Part shown: piece after piece, positions 1 through 8,625 of the stretch | Layout of the letters: every line of letters starts with the position of its first letter | Numbering within the stretch: position 1 is the first letter of the stretch | Source: Akkermansia muciniphila | GTDB taxonomy: Bacteria > Verrucomicrobiota > Verrucomicrobiia > Opitutales > UBA953 | NCBI GenBank assembly: GCA_943331445.1 | Contig: CALQLO010000002.1 | Coordinates: 102,778 to 166,777, forward strand | Reading direction: 5' to 3' | Length of the DNA: 64,000 bases | Made by a program: the position numbers and the translations under genes | The notes under the pieces: generated by a model | The model's input: the letters and a program-made list of their open reading frames with translations, nothing else | The model's database searches: none | Told to the model about the DNA's origin: nothing

Positions 1-536
1 ATGGCATCGACGGTGGACTTGCCGATGGCCGGTCCGCCCAAGAGGGCCGCCGGATCGAGCGCAGGCAACAAGGCGGTGCGCTCATGCAGGTAGCGAGTCA
101 TGACACCCAGCCCAGGGGCGATAATGCCACCCGCATAACCTCGATCCGTGAGGATATCGACCGTCGTCGCCGTGCCCATGCCGATAATGACGGCAGGAGC
201 ACCCGCGACCAGTTGCGCGCCGACGCAATCAGCCAAGCGATCCTGGCCGACTTCGGCGGGCGTCGGGTAATCGAAGCCCAAGCCTTTCAAGGTATCATGC
301 TGCAAGTGATAGAAGGGCCGACCGCTGCTGAGCAAGACGGGCTGAATGCTGGCGGTGACTTTCGGGACAACGCTTGCAAGGGCGATGCCAGCCGAAGGGT
401 GCGCGGCAAGCAGACTACTCAACGTGGCCGTATCCAGCGCCGGCGTTGCCATCTCACCTTGGGCCAGCACCCGCCGACCATCGACCACGCCCCAGTGCGC
501 GTGCGTATTGCCGACATCGAGGCAGAAGATGGACAC
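1..536 (-). CDS. coaX: Type III pantothenate kinase (CoaX), 3' part cut by window edge
   Basis: This gene encodes the ATP-dependent kinase for the first step of CoA synthesis (pantothenate to 4'-phosphopantothenate). The N-terminus reads SIFCLDVGNTHAHWGVVDG, the phosphate-binding DxGNT motif of the ASKHA-fold type III kinases, and the last visible part contains LLGGPAIGKSTVDA. An in-frame stop lies just upstream, so the GTG at 536 is the likely start. It lies 44 bases after birA on the same strand, a pairing seen in several bacterial groups. The C-terminus is outside the window. Confidence 0.88.
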   Translation of the reverse strand, partial: MSIFCLDVGNTHAHWGVVDGRRVLAQGEMATPALDTATLSSLLAAHPSAGIALASVVPKVTASIQPVLLSSGRPFYHLQHDTLKGLGFDYPTPAEVGQDRLADCVGAQLVAGAPAVIIGMGTATTVDILTDRGYAGGIIAPGLGVMTRYLHERTALLPALDPAALLGGPAIGKSTVDA

Positions 537-580
537 AGTGGAAACCTAGCGAGAAGAGCGGCGGGAGCAAGGCTGGTCGA

Positions 581-1570
581 TCACGGCTTACGCAAAGTGA
601 CTTCACCGGATGAGACCATCGTCCGCCGGCCGCCGCCCGTGCGAAGAATCAAAGACCCCTCCGCATCAATACCATCCACCACCCCGGCGACAGGTTCGCC
701 ACGCAAGGTGACCCGGACGGATTTACCCGCCAAAACATCATGGGCTAGCCAAAGTTTATTGAAGGATCGAGACCAGGTGCCTTCTTCGAATTGCTCCCAA
801 GCCTGGAATAAAGCGGCGATCACCCCGGCCGCAGCGGCATTGACGTCCAGCGCTTCGCCTAAGGCATATTCGAGTGATCCCGCCGTGGTCCGGATTTCCG
901 CCGGAAAATCTTTCGGGGTCCCGGTAAGGTTAAGGCCCAAACCGAAGACAAGCTCCCGGACGGAATCGGCATCGAGGCGGGCCTCCGTGAGCATACCGGC
1001 GACTTTGCGCCCATCGGCTGACTGCAAATCATTCGGCCACTTGAGGCCAAGCTTAAGCCCGTGCACCTGCTCGATATGCGCACATAAGGCCAAGCCCATC
1101 CAGAGCGTAAAAGGCTTGAGCCGATCCGGGGGGATAAAGGGGCGAAACGCTAACGATAAATAAAGATTACCCGCCTGCGTGCTGTGCCACTTCCGGCCAA
1201 GCCGGCCGCGGCCCGATCGCTGTCCGCGCGCCAGGACGCCGAAGGGCGCTTCTTGGCCGACGGCCAACCGGCGCTCGGCCTCGGAGTTCGTGCTGTCGAC
1301 TTCATCCAGAAAATCCACGGCTGGTGGCACCTTGAGGCGGCGCAGATGCGCATCAACCAAGGCGGCGTTTAATTCGCGCGGCACCGACTTCAATTGGTAG
1401 CCCTTGCGAGTCGATGCCTTGAAAGAAAAGCCCGCGGCCCGCAGGCGTTCCAGGCGACTCCAAATCGCGACGCGGGAGACGCCGAGCTCTTTCGCCAGAC
1501 GATCGCCACTGACGGGCTCCCCTTCGGCCTCCAAGAAGGCGAGCAAGATACTACTGTCGAGGGCGGGCAT
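581..1570 (-). CDS. birA: Biotin-[acetyl-CoA-carboxylase] ligase, bifunctional BirA type
   Basis: BirA activates biotin with ATP and attaches it to a lysine of biotin carboxyl carrier protein. The 329-residue length fits the two-domain form: an N-terminal winged helix (about residues 1-65, with LGVSRVAIWSRLERLRAAGF) and a ligase domain with the biotin/ATP motif RGQRSGRGRLGRKW, then KWPNDL and GLGLNL. The HTH suggests it also represses biotin genes, but no bio operon is in the window to test this. It starts 3 bases after the nadC stop and lies in a nadC-birA-coaX cofactor series. Confidence 0.93.
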   Translation of the reverse strand: MPALDSSILLAFLEAEGEPVSGDRLAKELGVSRVAIWSRLERLRAAGFSFKASTRKGYQLKSVPRELNAALVDAHLRRLKVPPAVDFLDEVDSTNSEAERRLAVGQEAPFGVLARGQRSGRGRLGRKWHSTQAGNLYLSLAFRPFIPPDRLKPFTLWMGLALCAHIEQVHGLKLGLKWPNDLQSADGRKVAGMLTEARLDADSVRELVFGLGLNLTGTPKDFPAEIRTTAGSLEYALGEALDVNAAAAGVIAALFQAWEQFEEGTWSRSFNKLWLAHDVLAGKSVRVTLRGEPVAGVVDGIDAEGSLILRTGGGRRTMVSSGEVTLRKP

Positions 1571-1573
1571 GAT

Positions 1574-2536
1574 TTAGCTCCAATCCATTCCGAGGTCGCA
1601 CCACGGAGCCGAGTGGGTGATGCCGCCGCACGAGACAAAATCGGGAGAGAGCGTGCCGATCGCCGGCAGGGTCTCCAAGCTTACGCCGCCGCTCACCTCA
1701 GACCATGCCTTGCCGCGGAGCATGGGGATAGCCTCGCGTAAATCCGCGATGGTAAAGTTGTCGAGCAAGACGATATCAGCCCCCGCGGTGACCACGGGTT
1801 TGATTTGGTCGAGACGATCGACTTCAACTTCCACAATCAAGTCGGGGCGACTCGCGCGGGCGCGTTCGACAAAAGCCGTCAGCCGCTTGGCGGCCCCGGC
1901 CGAGCCGGCGGCCAGGTGATTATCCTTCACCATGATGCGGTCAAAGAGCCCGAGGCGGTGATTATAGCCGCCGCCTTGGCCGACCGCATATTTCTCCAGC
2001 ATCCGGAAGCCCGGCGTGGTCTTCCGCGTATCGAGTAGCTTGGTCGGCGAAGAACCGAGCGCGAGGACGTGCTCCCGCGTACGCGTAGCGACGCCACAAA
2101 GGCGCTGGAGGAAGTTGAGCAGAATCCGTTCGGCGGAAAGTAAATCGGCGGCGGGGCCTTCGACTTCGGCCACCGCGGTATCGGCTGGGACGAATTGCCC
2201 ATCATAGGCGAGCGGCTTCGCATGACAGCGGTGGCCGTAGGCCGCGAAGACGATTTCCAGGAGTCCGAGGCCGGCAATCACCGCGGGACGGCGGGTGACA
2301 ATGCGCGCGCGTGCCCGGACCGTGCCACCCAGCAAATCGGCCGAGGGATCGCCAGGTCGCAAGGGCCGACGCACCAAGCCGGCGCCGGCTAAATCTTCCG
2401 CGCGGGCGAGTTCGATAAACGCCCGCAACCAGGCCGCGTCCAACTCCTCCCAGCGAAGGCGACGCACAAGGCGTTCAGTCTGGCCGGGATCACGGGGCAT
2501 GGGCTGACAGTAGGGCGGGGCGAGGCCCGCGAGCAA
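1574..2536 (-). CDS. nadC: Nicotinate-nucleotide pyrophosphorylase (quinolinate phosphoribosyltransferase)
   Basis: NadC converts quinolinate and PRPP to nicotinate mononucleotide in de novo NAD synthesis. Family signatures are LNFLQRLCGVATRT, the PRPP/quinolinate motif LLDTRKTTPGFR, NHRLGLFDRIMVKDNH, and the C-terminal strands IVEVEVD and ADIVLLDNF. At 320 residues it is somewhat longer than the usual 280-300. A second ATG 36 bases in (2500) gives MPRDPGQ and is an equally good start. Only 5 bases separate it from dnaJ and 3 from birA. Confidence 0.94.
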   Translation of the reverse strand: MLAGLAPPYCQPMPRDPGQTERLVRRLRWEELDAAWLRAFIELARAEDLAGAGLVRRPLRPGDPSADLLGGTVRARARIVTRRPAVIAGLGLLEIVFAAYGHRCHAKPLAYDGQFVPADTAVAEVEGPAADLLSAERILLNFLQRLCGVATRTREHVLALGSSPTKLLDTRKTTPGFRMLEKYAVGQGGGYNHRLGLFDRIMVKDNHLAAGSAGAAKRLTAFVERARASRPDLIVEVEVDRLDQIKPVVTAGADIVLLDNFTIADLREAIPMLRGKAWSEVSGGVSLETLPAIGTLSPDFVSCGGITHSAPWCDLGMDWS

Positions 2537-2541
2537 GGGGC

Positions 2542-3687
2542 TTAAGGGAAGAATTTCTTGAACTTTGTCCGCCAGGATTCGGACACCGGTGCGGCCTCGT
2601 CGCCACAGGCATCGGCATAGGCCTTCAGCGCCTTCTTCTCGGTATCGTTCATCTTCTTCGGCACGTCGATATCGACCCGGACGAGCAAGTCTCCCTGCGC
2701 CCCGCCGCGGAGATGTGGCATGCCTTCGCCGCGGAGACGGAAAACCGTTCCACCCTGCGTGCCAGCCGGAATGCTTAAAACCGTCTTACCTTTAAGCTTT
2801 GGAACGGTGATCTTACCGCCCAGCGCCGCCACGGAGAATTTCACGGGGACGCTGCAGGCGAGGTCGTCATCATCGCGTTCGAAGAGCTCATGCTCCTGGA
2901 CGCTGATGTAGACGTAGAGATCACCCGCTTGGGCGCCCCGGCGGCCGGCGGAGCCATTATTAGAAGAACGGAGTTTGGTGCCGGTATCCACGCCAGGCGG
3001 GATGCGCACGGTCACATTGGACTCAGCGACGACCCGGCCTTCACCGGCACAGGGGCGGCATGGCTTATCAATGCGCTCGCCTTCGCCCCCGCAAGCAGGG
3101 CAGGTCTGCTTCATCGAAAAGAACCCCTGCGAACGGACCACCTGCCCATGGCCATGACAAGTAGGGCAACGGGTTTTCTTGGCACCCGGCTCCGCACCAG
3201 AGCCGGAGCACTTGGTGCAGGCGATGTGTTTGCGATAGGGAATCTTTCGTTCCACGCCTTCGGCCGCTTCTTCGAGGGTAATCTTTAAATCTACGCGCAG
3301 GTCTTCACCCGCGTTGTCATTGGCTGCACCGCCGCCGCCGCCGAACATGTCGGAAAAATTGCCTCCACCGCCGCCGCCGAACATCTGCTCAAAGATATCG
3401 CGCGGGTCGGCGCCACGGAAACCTCCGCCGGCCGCGCCACGGCCAGGACCTCCGCCCATACTCGGATCAAAGGCGGCTTCTCCATGTTGGTCGTAAAGCT
3501 TACGCTTCGCGTCATCGCCGAGCACCTCATAGGCGCGCGAGACCTTCTTGAACTTCTCTTCGGCCTCCTTGTTGCCCGGATTCCGGTCGGGGTGGAACTC
3601 CATCGCCTTCTTGCGATAGGCCTTTTTGAGGTCGTCGGCCGACGCGGACTTCGCGACGCCGAGTAAGGTGTAATATTCGTCGGCCAT
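2542..3687 (-). CDS. dnaJ: Chaperone DnaJ (Hsp40)
   Basis: This is a full type I DnaJ, the co-chaperone that stimulates DnaK ATPase and delivers substrates. It has an N-terminal J domain with HPD at residues 32-34, a long Gly/Phe-rich linker (about 75-125), and four zinc-binding CxxCxGxG repeats ([32 protein letters not shown]), followed by the C-terminal substrate-binding domains. The 381-residue length is typical. It follows grpE by 9 bases, but dnaK is not in the window. I see no CIRCE element (TTAGCACTC-N9-GAGTGCTAA) upstream of the operon. Confidence 0.97.
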   Translation of the reverse strand: MADEYYTLLGVAKSASADDLKKAYRKKAMEFHPDRNPGNKEAEEKFKKVSRAYEVLGDDAKRKLYDQHGEAAFDPSMGGGPGRGAAGGGFRGADPRDIFEQMFGGGGGGNFSDMFGGGGGAANDNAGEDLRVDLKITLEEAAEGVERKIPYRKHIACTKCSGSGAEPGAKKTRCPTCHGHGQVVRSQGFFSMKQTCPACGGEGERIDKPCRPCAGEGRVVAESNVTVRIPPGVDTGTKLRSSNNGSAGRRGAQAGDLYVYISVQEHELFERDDDDLACSVPVKFSVAALGGKITVPKLKGKTVLSIPAGTQGGTVFRLRGEGMPHLRGGAQGDLLVRVDIDVPKKMNDTEKKALKAYADACGDEAAPVSESWRTKFKKFFP

Positions 3688-3696
3688 CGGGAGAGA

Positions 3697-4203
3697 TTAC
3701 TTGGCGAGGCCAGAGGAAACAAAGACGGCGGCCGGGCGAATAACGCGGTCATGCAGCAACCACCCGGAGCGGGCGACGCGGCATACGGAGCCCTCGGGGG
3801 CGCTGATGCTAAGCTCCTGGCCGACTGCCTCGTGCCGAGAAGGGTCAAAGGGTTGCCCCAGCGGATTCACTTCAACCAGGCCCTGCGAGGAAAGAATGGA
3901 GCGCAATTGGCCGACCGCCATGCGGAAGCCTTCACCGACCGCGCGTCCATCGGTCTGCTTGGTGGCCGACTCCAATCCAAGGTTTAACGAATCCAAAGCT
4001 GGCAATAAGTCTTCGACGAGGCCGGCGGTGGCGAACTTGCGGAGATCTTCGCGCTCACGCTGATGGCGGCGCTGTTGATTCTGTTGGTCGGCATTGCTGC
4101 GCAGGACCGTATCCTTGAGCAGCGCGACTTGGCCTTCCAGTTCGGCGATACGGGTGGCGGCATCGAGGGGGGCCTGTTCCGGAGATGAATTTGATTCGGT
4201 CAT
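3697..4203 (-). CDS. grpE: Nucleotide exchange factor GrpE
   Basis: GrpE releases ADP from DnaK. The 168-residue protein has an N-terminal coiled coil (IAELEGQVALLKDTVLRSNA, then a QNQQRRHQRERED stretch) and a C-terminal beta domain with the family pattern GQPFDPSRHEAVGQ and a final GWLLHDRVIRPAAVFVS. It is sandwiched between an AsmA-like membrane protein gene (5 bases upstream) and dnaJ (9 bases downstream), clearly in one operon. Confidence 0.95.
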   Translation of the reverse strand: MTESNSSPEQAPLDAATRIAELEGQVALLKDTVLRSNADQQNQQRRHQREREDLRKFATAGLVEDLLPALDSLNLGLESATKQTDGRAVGEGFRMAVGQLRSILSSQGLVEVNPLGQPFDPSRHEAVGQELSISAPEGSVCRVARSGWLLHDRVIRPAAVFVSSGLAK

Positions 4204-4208
4204 GAGAG

Positions 4209-4997
4209 TTATTTTTCGCCGAGCAGTTTCTCGGTCACGGATTTGCGGAGGCGTTCGCGGGCGAGGTCCATGAGCAACTCTGGTTGTTGCTCCACGGCCG
4301 TCTGCAGGGCGAGCTTACCCATCGGCTTGGAAACCTTGTCATCGAAATTACGGTCCGTGATGTCCCGGGCTTCAAAGACATAATTAAATGTGCGGTCGAT
4401 GACGACGCGGCGTTGCGGGGTGCCGTCGCCCGCGATCACCGTGATCCGGTCCACGCGCACGCGGAGATGGCGAATATGGAACGATTGCCCGGCGGACGGG
4501 GCGGGGGGATGGGCGACCGGCGGAGCATCTGGGGCAGCCGGCCTATCGGCACCCTTCAGGCCGTTACCAATGTCCTTGGCGTTATTGTCCGATAGGAAGT
4601 TGGCCTTCCCGACGATGACCAGCCGATCGATTTCTAATTCAGCGTCGCGGATGGTCCGACTGCCGCCGTCGAGAAACGAGAGCGTGTCCACATCCAGCAT
4701 GAGCCGTTTTACCCGGAGAAATTCAGTTTCCTGCCAGCGCGAAGGGTTGGTGATGACTAAGCCCTGAAAGTCGATGCGGCCGAGAAATAGGTTAGTGTCA
4801 TTGGCCTCGACCGCGAGATGGGCGCCCGTCTTCGAAGCCAGGGTGGAGTCTAGTAATTTGGGGGCGAATCGCCCCATCGCCCAGACCCCCAACACCCCAA
4901 CCACGATGACGAAGAGGGTGATGCCGCATAGCATCGTCAGAAGCTTGCGCAGCGCCCCACCCCAGCGGGGCGATGATGGTACGGGATTCAACGACAC
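4209..4997 (-). CDS. Membrane-anchored protein, AsmA-like, function unknown
   Basis: I do not recognise a specific function. The 262-residue protein has one N-terminal membrane segment (LLTMLCGITLFVIVVGVLGV, about residues 19-44) followed by a periplasmic beta-rich region with the alternating pattern of AsmA/DUF748-type proteins (LFLGRIDFQGLVITNPSRW, LMLDVDTLSFLDG, AELEIDRLVIVGKANF). A Pro/Ala-rich linker lies near residue 160. AsmA-like proteins are linked to lipid transfer and outer-membrane assembly; assignment here is by pattern only. It is the first gene of the grpE-dnaJ-nadC-birA-coaX operon. Confidence 0.6.
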   Translation of the reverse strand: MSLNPVPSSPRWGGALRKLLTMLCGITLFVIVVGVLGVWAMGRFAPKLLDSTLASKTGAHLAVEANDTNLFLGRIDFQGLVITNPSRWQETEFLRVKRLMLDVDTLSFLDGGSRTIRDAELEIDRLVIVGKANFLSDNNAKDIGNGLKGADRPAAPDAPPVAHPPAPSAGQSFHIRHLRVRVDRITVIAGDGTPQRRVVIDRTFNYVFEARDITDRNFDDKVSKPMGKLALQTAVEQQPELLMDLARERLRKSVTEKLLGEK

Positions 4998-5010
4998 GGT
5001 TTAATTTCGA

Positions 5011-5039
5011 GCAGTAGGCATGCCATCCATAAGGGTCAA
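5011..5039 (-). promoter_or_regulatory. Candidate sigma70-type promoter for the grpE-dnaJ-nadC operon
   Basis: On the minus strand TTGACC (5039-5034) is separated by 17 bases from TACTGC (5016-5011). The spacing is ideal and the -35 box is close to consensus, but the -10 box is weak. The 5' untranslated region would be very short, since the first gene starts at 4997. Confidence 0.35.
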
Positions 5040-5091
5040 TGGCGGACGCGAAAACCCTCTAAAATAGGCGTTTTTCTGGGTCCACAGACAT

Positions 5092-5123
5092 AAAAAAGGC
5101 CCGCGGGGTGAGCCAGCGGGTCC
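5092..5123 (-). terminator. Rho-independent terminator of the small lipoprotein gene
   Basis: On the minus strand a GC stem (GGACCCGC paired with GCGGGCC, one bulged base) with an 11-base loop is followed by six T residues (5097-5092). It lies 29 bases after the stop of the lipoprotein gene and separates it from the chaperone/cofactor operon. Confidence 0.75.
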
Positions 5124-5151
5124 TTCTGTCACGGGGGGTGTCGCTCTCCCC

Positions 5152-5529
5152 TTACTGGGCGACTACGGCAACCGTGATGTCGTCACCCGTCTTGAACTCG
5201 GGAACGCCAGCCTGACCGGCGACGATACCCACAATGGTCGTCTTCTCGTCGGACTTGATCACTTCGACCAACACGTTCTTGCCGGACTTGGTGAGCTGGA
5301 GGCGGGTCTTGGGCTCGGCTTTTTCAGCCCGAGAAATTTCCAGCAAGCCAAACTGGCTGTTCACGGCAACCACCGCGGTGCGGGCGGGATCGACGGCGGC
5401 TGGCGTGGCAGGGGCATCCTTCTGCCAAGAGAAGCGAGGGCCTGCGTCGGCGGTCGCGGAGGAATTGGAGGTCGTTTCGCATGCGACGAGAAATGCGGAA
5501 ACGGAGAGAAGAAGCAGAGGGCGCTGCAT
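5152..5529 (-). CDS. Small putative lipoprotein, function unknown
   Basis: This 125-residue protein has a lipoprotein signal peptide: MQRPLLLLSVSAFLVAC, with the lipobox ending in Cys17. The mature part starts with a Ser/Thr/Ala-rich linker, then a compact domain (AVVAVNSQFGLLEISRAEKA ... VLVEVIKSDEKTTIVGIVAG ... GDDITVAVVAQ) that looks like a small beta-barrel, perhaps similar to domains that follow a flagellar/TPR-like scaffold. No function can be assigned. It is monocistronic with its own terminator. Confidence 0.72.
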   Translation of the reverse strand: MQRPLLLLSVSAFLVACETTSNSSATADAGPRFSWQKDAPATPAAVDPARTAVVAVNSQFGLLEISRAEKAEPKTRLQLTKSGKNVLVEVIKSDEKTTIVGIVAGQAGVPEFKTGDDITVAVVAQ

Positions 5530-5624
5530 AGGATTTGGGTAATAATAGGGTCTTTTCGCACCACACCCTAGTCAACCCCTTAATGCTTGCGGAGGGCCGT
5601 AGGGTGGGCTTCCTCAAGTGTCCC

Positions 5625-6509
5625 ATGAGTCAGGAAACCGCTAAACTGATGCTCGGATTGCCCAAGGGCAGCCTTGAGGAGGCAACCCTCCAACTGTTCG
5701 CCCGAGCCGGCTTCCCGGTGACCAAGAGCAGCCGTTCCTACCGCCCCTCTTTCGATGACCCCGCCCTCGACGGTCGCTTCATCCGCGCCCAAGAAGTCGC
5801 CCGCTATGTCGAGCATGGCTTCTTCGATTGCGGACTCACCGGCCAAGACTGGGTTCAGGAAAATAACGCCGACGTCGTCCAAGTCTGTGAGCTGATCTAC
5901 AGCCGGGCCTCCGCTCAGAAATCCCGCTGGGTCCTCTGCGTGCCTGAAGCCTCCCCCGTCCAGACCGCCAAGGACTTGGCTGGAAAGCGCGTGGCCACCG
6001 AACTCGTCGAAACCACCCGTCGCTGGTTCAAAGCACAAGGCGTCGAATGCGAAGTCGAATTCTCCTGGGGTGCGACTGAGGTCAAGGTCCCTGAGCTCGC
6101 CGATGCGATCGTCGACATCACGGAAACCGGCTCTTCCATCAAGGCCAACAAACTCCGGATTGTCGCCCAGTTAATGGAGACCACCACGGTGCTCGTGGCG
6201 AACAAGGCTGCTTGGGCGAATCCCGCCAAGCGTGCCAAAATCGAGCAGATCGTCCTGATGCTCCAAGGCGCCCTCGCCGCCCAACACATGGTCGGGCTGA
6301 AATTCAATCTCCCGAAGGACGCGCTCGAAAAAGTCGCCGCCGCCCTTCCCTCCCTGCGTAATCCGACCGTCTCGCCCCTCAGCAATCCTGCTTGGATTGC
6401 CGTGGAGACGATCATCGATGCCCGCCAGGCCCGCGAGTTTATCCCGACACTCAAGGCTTCCGGCGCCGAAGGCATCGTGGAGTATCCGATCAACAAACTC
6501 GTCTACTGA
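5625..6509 (+). CDS. hisG: ATP phosphoribosyltransferase, long form HisG
   Basis: HisG joins ATP and PRPP in the first step of histidine synthesis. The start at 5625 (MSQETAKLMLGLPKGSLEE) matches the conserved N-terminus LGLPKGSL; an in-frame ATG at 5535 would add 30 unrelated residues. FDCGLTGQDWV and the PRPP-loop region ADAIVDITETGSSIKANKL are typical. The length of 295 residues, with a C-terminal domain after about residue 215 (LKFNLPKDALEKVAAALPSL ... EGIVEYPINKLVY), marks the long, self-regulated hexameric form that needs no HisZ. It stands apart from other his genes, just ahead of aguB. Confidence 0.93.
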   Translation: MSQETAKLMLGLPKGSLEEATLQLFARAGFPVTKSSRSYRPSFDDPALDGRFIRAQEVARYVEHGFFDCGLTGQDWVQENNADVVQVCELIYSRASAQKSRWVLCVPEASPVQTAKDLAGKRVATELVETTRRWFKAQGVECEVEFSWGATEVKVPELADAIVDITETGSSIKANKLRIVAQLMETTTVLVANKAAWANPAKRAKIEQIVLMLQGALAAQHMVGLKFNLPKDALEKVAAALPSLRNPTVSPLSNPAWIAVETIIDARQAREFIPTLKASGAEGIVEYPINKLVY

Positions 6510-6520
6510 CGACCCGACCC

Positions 6521-7390
6521 ATGGCTGACTCTGTCCGCGTCGGTCTCATCCAGCTCACCGCCGAGGACACTCCGGCGGCCAATGTCCGCAAGACAATCCC
6601 GCGCATCGAAGAGGCCGCGGCGAAGGGCGCCCAAATCATCGGCCTGCAGGAGATGTTCACGACGAAGTATTTCTGCATCAATCAGGACCCGAAGAGCTTC
6701 GACCTCGCGGAGCCCGTCGAGACGGGTCCGTCAGTCACCGAACTCGCCAAGGTCGCGCGGCGGCTCGGTATCGTCATTATCGCGCCGCTCTTCGAAGCGC
6801 GCGGCAGTGAAGTCTACCACAACACTGCGGCCGTCATCGACGCCGATGGCACCGTGCTCGGCAAGTACCGCAAGATGCACATCCCGCAGGACCCAGGGTT
6901 TGAGGAGAAATTCTATTTCACGCCAGGCGACCTCGGCTTCCGCACCTGGAAGACGGCCCACGGCGATATTGGCGTCTTGATTTGCTGGGACCAGTGGTAC
7001 CCTGAAGCCGCGCGCCTCACCGCGCTCGGTGGCGCTCAAATCCTCTTCTACCCAACAGCGATCGGCTGGCTGCCCGAAGAAAAGGCCGCACTCGGCCAAG
7101 CTCAACACAACGCTTGGGAAACCGTCCAGCGTGGTCACGGCGTCGCCAATGGTTGCTATGTCGCCGCAACCAATCGCGTCGGCACCGAGGGCCGGACCCA
7201 ATTCTGGGGCCAGAGTTTCGTCTCCGACCCCTACGGTGAAATTGTCGCCCGGGCCTCCATCGACAAAGAGGAAGTGCTTCTCGCCGATTGCGACTTGGTG
7301 AAGCAGCGCGAGTTCCGCCGAATCTGGCCGTTTTTCCGTGACCGCCGCATCGATGCGTACACGGACCTGACTCGCCGCTTGCGCGACTGA
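6521..7390 (+). CDS. aguB: N-carbamoylputrescine amidohydrolase
   Basis: AguB hydrolyses N-carbamoylputrescine to putrescine, CO2 and ammonia. It belongs to the nitrilase superfamily and shows the full Glu-Lys-Cys triad: E44 in IGLQEMF, K118 in GKYRKMHIPQDPGFEEKFYF, and C155 in GVLICWDQWYPEAAR. The pattern HIPQDPGFEEKFYFTPGD is characteristic of the carbamoylputrescine branch, and the 289-residue length fits. The start at 6521 was chosen because it gives MADSVRVGLIQL at the first beta strand. aguA follows after 8 bases, confirming the pathway. Confidence 0.95.
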   Translation: MADSVRVGLIQLTAEDTPAANVRKTIPRIEEAAAKGAQIIGLQEMFTTKYFCINQDPKSFDLAEPVETGPSVTELAKVARRLGIVIIAPLFEARGSEVYHNTAAVIDADGTVLGKYRKMHIPQDPGFEEKFYFTPGDLGFRTWKTAHGDIGVLICWDQWYPEAARLTALGGAQILFYPTAIGWLPEEKAALGQAQHNAWETVQRGHGVANGCYVAATNRVGTEGRTQFWGQSFVSDPYGEIVARASIDKEEVLLADCDLVKQREFRRIWPFFRDRRIDAYTDLTRRLRD

Positions 7391-7398
7391 CCTTTCGC

Positions 7399-8424
7399 AT
7401 GTCCACGCCACGCTCCCTCGGTTTCCGCATGCCTGCGGAATGGGAAACCCAGTCTGCGACTTGGCTTTCCTGGCCGTCTAACCCGACGCTCTGGCCGGGG
7501 CATTACGATTTGGTGCCCGCCAAGTTCGCCGAGTTCGCCGCCGCGATTTCAAAATTCCAGCCGGTGAAAATCAATGCCGCGGGTAAGCTACGCAGCGAGG
7601 CCGAACGCGAACTGAAAGAAGCCAAGGCGGATCTCTCCGTAATCGAACTCACGGACATCGCCACCGACGATGTGTGGTGCCGCGATCACGGCCCTATCTT
7701 CATCAAGAACGATCAGTCCAAAGAGCTCGCCCTCACCGACTGGGAATTCCACGGCTGGGGTGGCAAATTCGAAGCCTCCCTCGATAATCAAGTCCCGGGG
7801 AAAATCGCCCAGCGTCTCGGGCTGAAAAAATTCAGCTACCCCTTCGAGCTCGAAGGCGGTGGCATCGAAGTCTCTGGCGACGGCCTACTCCTCACCACCG
7901 AGGCCGTGCAGAATAACCCTAACCGGGCCGAAGGCCGTGATGACGCCGCGTTCCACGCGGCAATCCGCGATGGCCTAGCGATCGACGAACTCCTCTGGAT
8001 TGGCCAAGGGCTCGCCAACGACGACACCGACGGCCATATCGACAACCTCGCCCGCTTCATCGCGCCGCGCACGATTCTCGCCGTGAGCGAAGCCGACAAG
8101 GCCTCGCCCAACTACGCGCCGATGCAGGAGAACCTCAAGCGCCTGCGCGAGATGCGCCCACGCGGCCAGCGTCTCGACATCCTCGAACTCCCTTTACCCA
8201 AGCCCATCCACCTCGCCGGCCGCGACCTGCCGCCGAGCCACGCGAACTTCCTCATCGTGAACGGCGGCGTCCTCGTGCCGCTCTACGGCCAGGATTCCGA
8301 TAAAGTCGCCATGGGTATCGTTGGCGACTGCTTCCCCGGTCGCAAGATCGTGGGCATCAACTGCCGCTTGTTGCTCATCGAAGGCGGCGCATTGCATTGC
8401 CTAAGCCAGCAGCAGCCTGCTTAA
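7399..8424 (+). CDS. aguA: Agmatine deiminase
   Basis: AguA converts agmatine to N-carbamoylputrescine, the substrate of the neighbouring AguB. The 341-residue protein has the guanidino-modifying enzyme fold motifs RMPAEWETQSATWLSWP, DDVWCRDHGPIF, ELEGGGIEVSGDG, DDTDGHIDNLARF, and the C-terminal catalytic Cys334 in IEGGALHC. Together with aguB this makes putrescine from agmatine; no arginine decarboxylase gene is in the window. Confidence 0.96.
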   Translation: MSTPRSLGFRMPAEWETQSATWLSWPSNPTLWPGHYDLVPAKFAEFAAAISKFQPVKINAAGKLRSEAERELKEAKADLSVIELTDIATDDVWCRDHGPIFIKNDQSKELALTDWEFHGWGGKFEASLDNQVPGKIAQRLGLKKFSYPFELEGGGIEVSGDGLLLTTEAVQNNPNRAEGRDDAAFHAAIRDGLAIDELLWIGQGLANDDTDGHIDNLARFIAPRTILAVSEADKASPNYAPMQENLKRLREMRPRGQRLDILELPLPKPIHLAGRDLPPSHANFLIVNGGVLVPLYGQDSDKVAMGIVGDCFPGRKIVGINCRLLLIEGGALHCLSQQQPA

Positions 8425-8442
8425 GGTGGAATAATTGATGCT

Positions 8443-8477
8443 GAGCGGACGCGACGCCGTCGCGCCCCTACCCGCTC
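8443..8477. terminator. Candidate bidirectional hairpin between convergent aguA and feo operons
   Basis: Nested inverted repeats GAGCGG ... CCGCTC and GCGAC-GCC-GTCGC lie between the aguA stop and the end of the Cys-rich peptide gene. There is no strong T-run on either side, so termination activity is uncertain. Confidence 0.3.
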
Positions 8478-8625
8478 ACTTCTTCGGCTTTAGTTTCGTC
8501 GCGCACCCGCAATCCCCAGCGCACCCGCCTTCTTTGCGACGCCGAGCAGCGGCCAGCCATCGGCGGACTAACCAGCCCGCGGCCACGCCGACTACGGCTC
8601 CAACAATGACTGCTTCGAGGTTCAT
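8476..8625 (-). CDS. FeoB-associated Cys-rich membrane peptide
   Basis: This 49-residue protein begins with one membrane helix (AVIVGAVVGVAAGWLVRRWL) and ends in a Cys-rich basic tail (GGCAGDCGCATKLKPKK). Small proteins of this design after feoB form the FeoB-associated Cys-rich family, thought to aid iron uptake; the exact role is not established. Its ATG overlaps the feoB stop by ATGA, which fixes the start at 8625 even though the frame stays open further upstream. Confidence 0.8.
   Translation of the reverse strand: MNLEAVIVGAVVGVAAGWLVRRWLAAARRRKEGGCAGDCGCATKLKPKK

Noticed and set aside
84..1163. Long plus-strand open frame (359 codons) opposite coaX and birA
   Set aside because: It is antisense to two genes with clear family motifs, has an Arg/Ser-rich composition and no recognisable domain. 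Long antisense frames are expected in GC-rich coding DNA.
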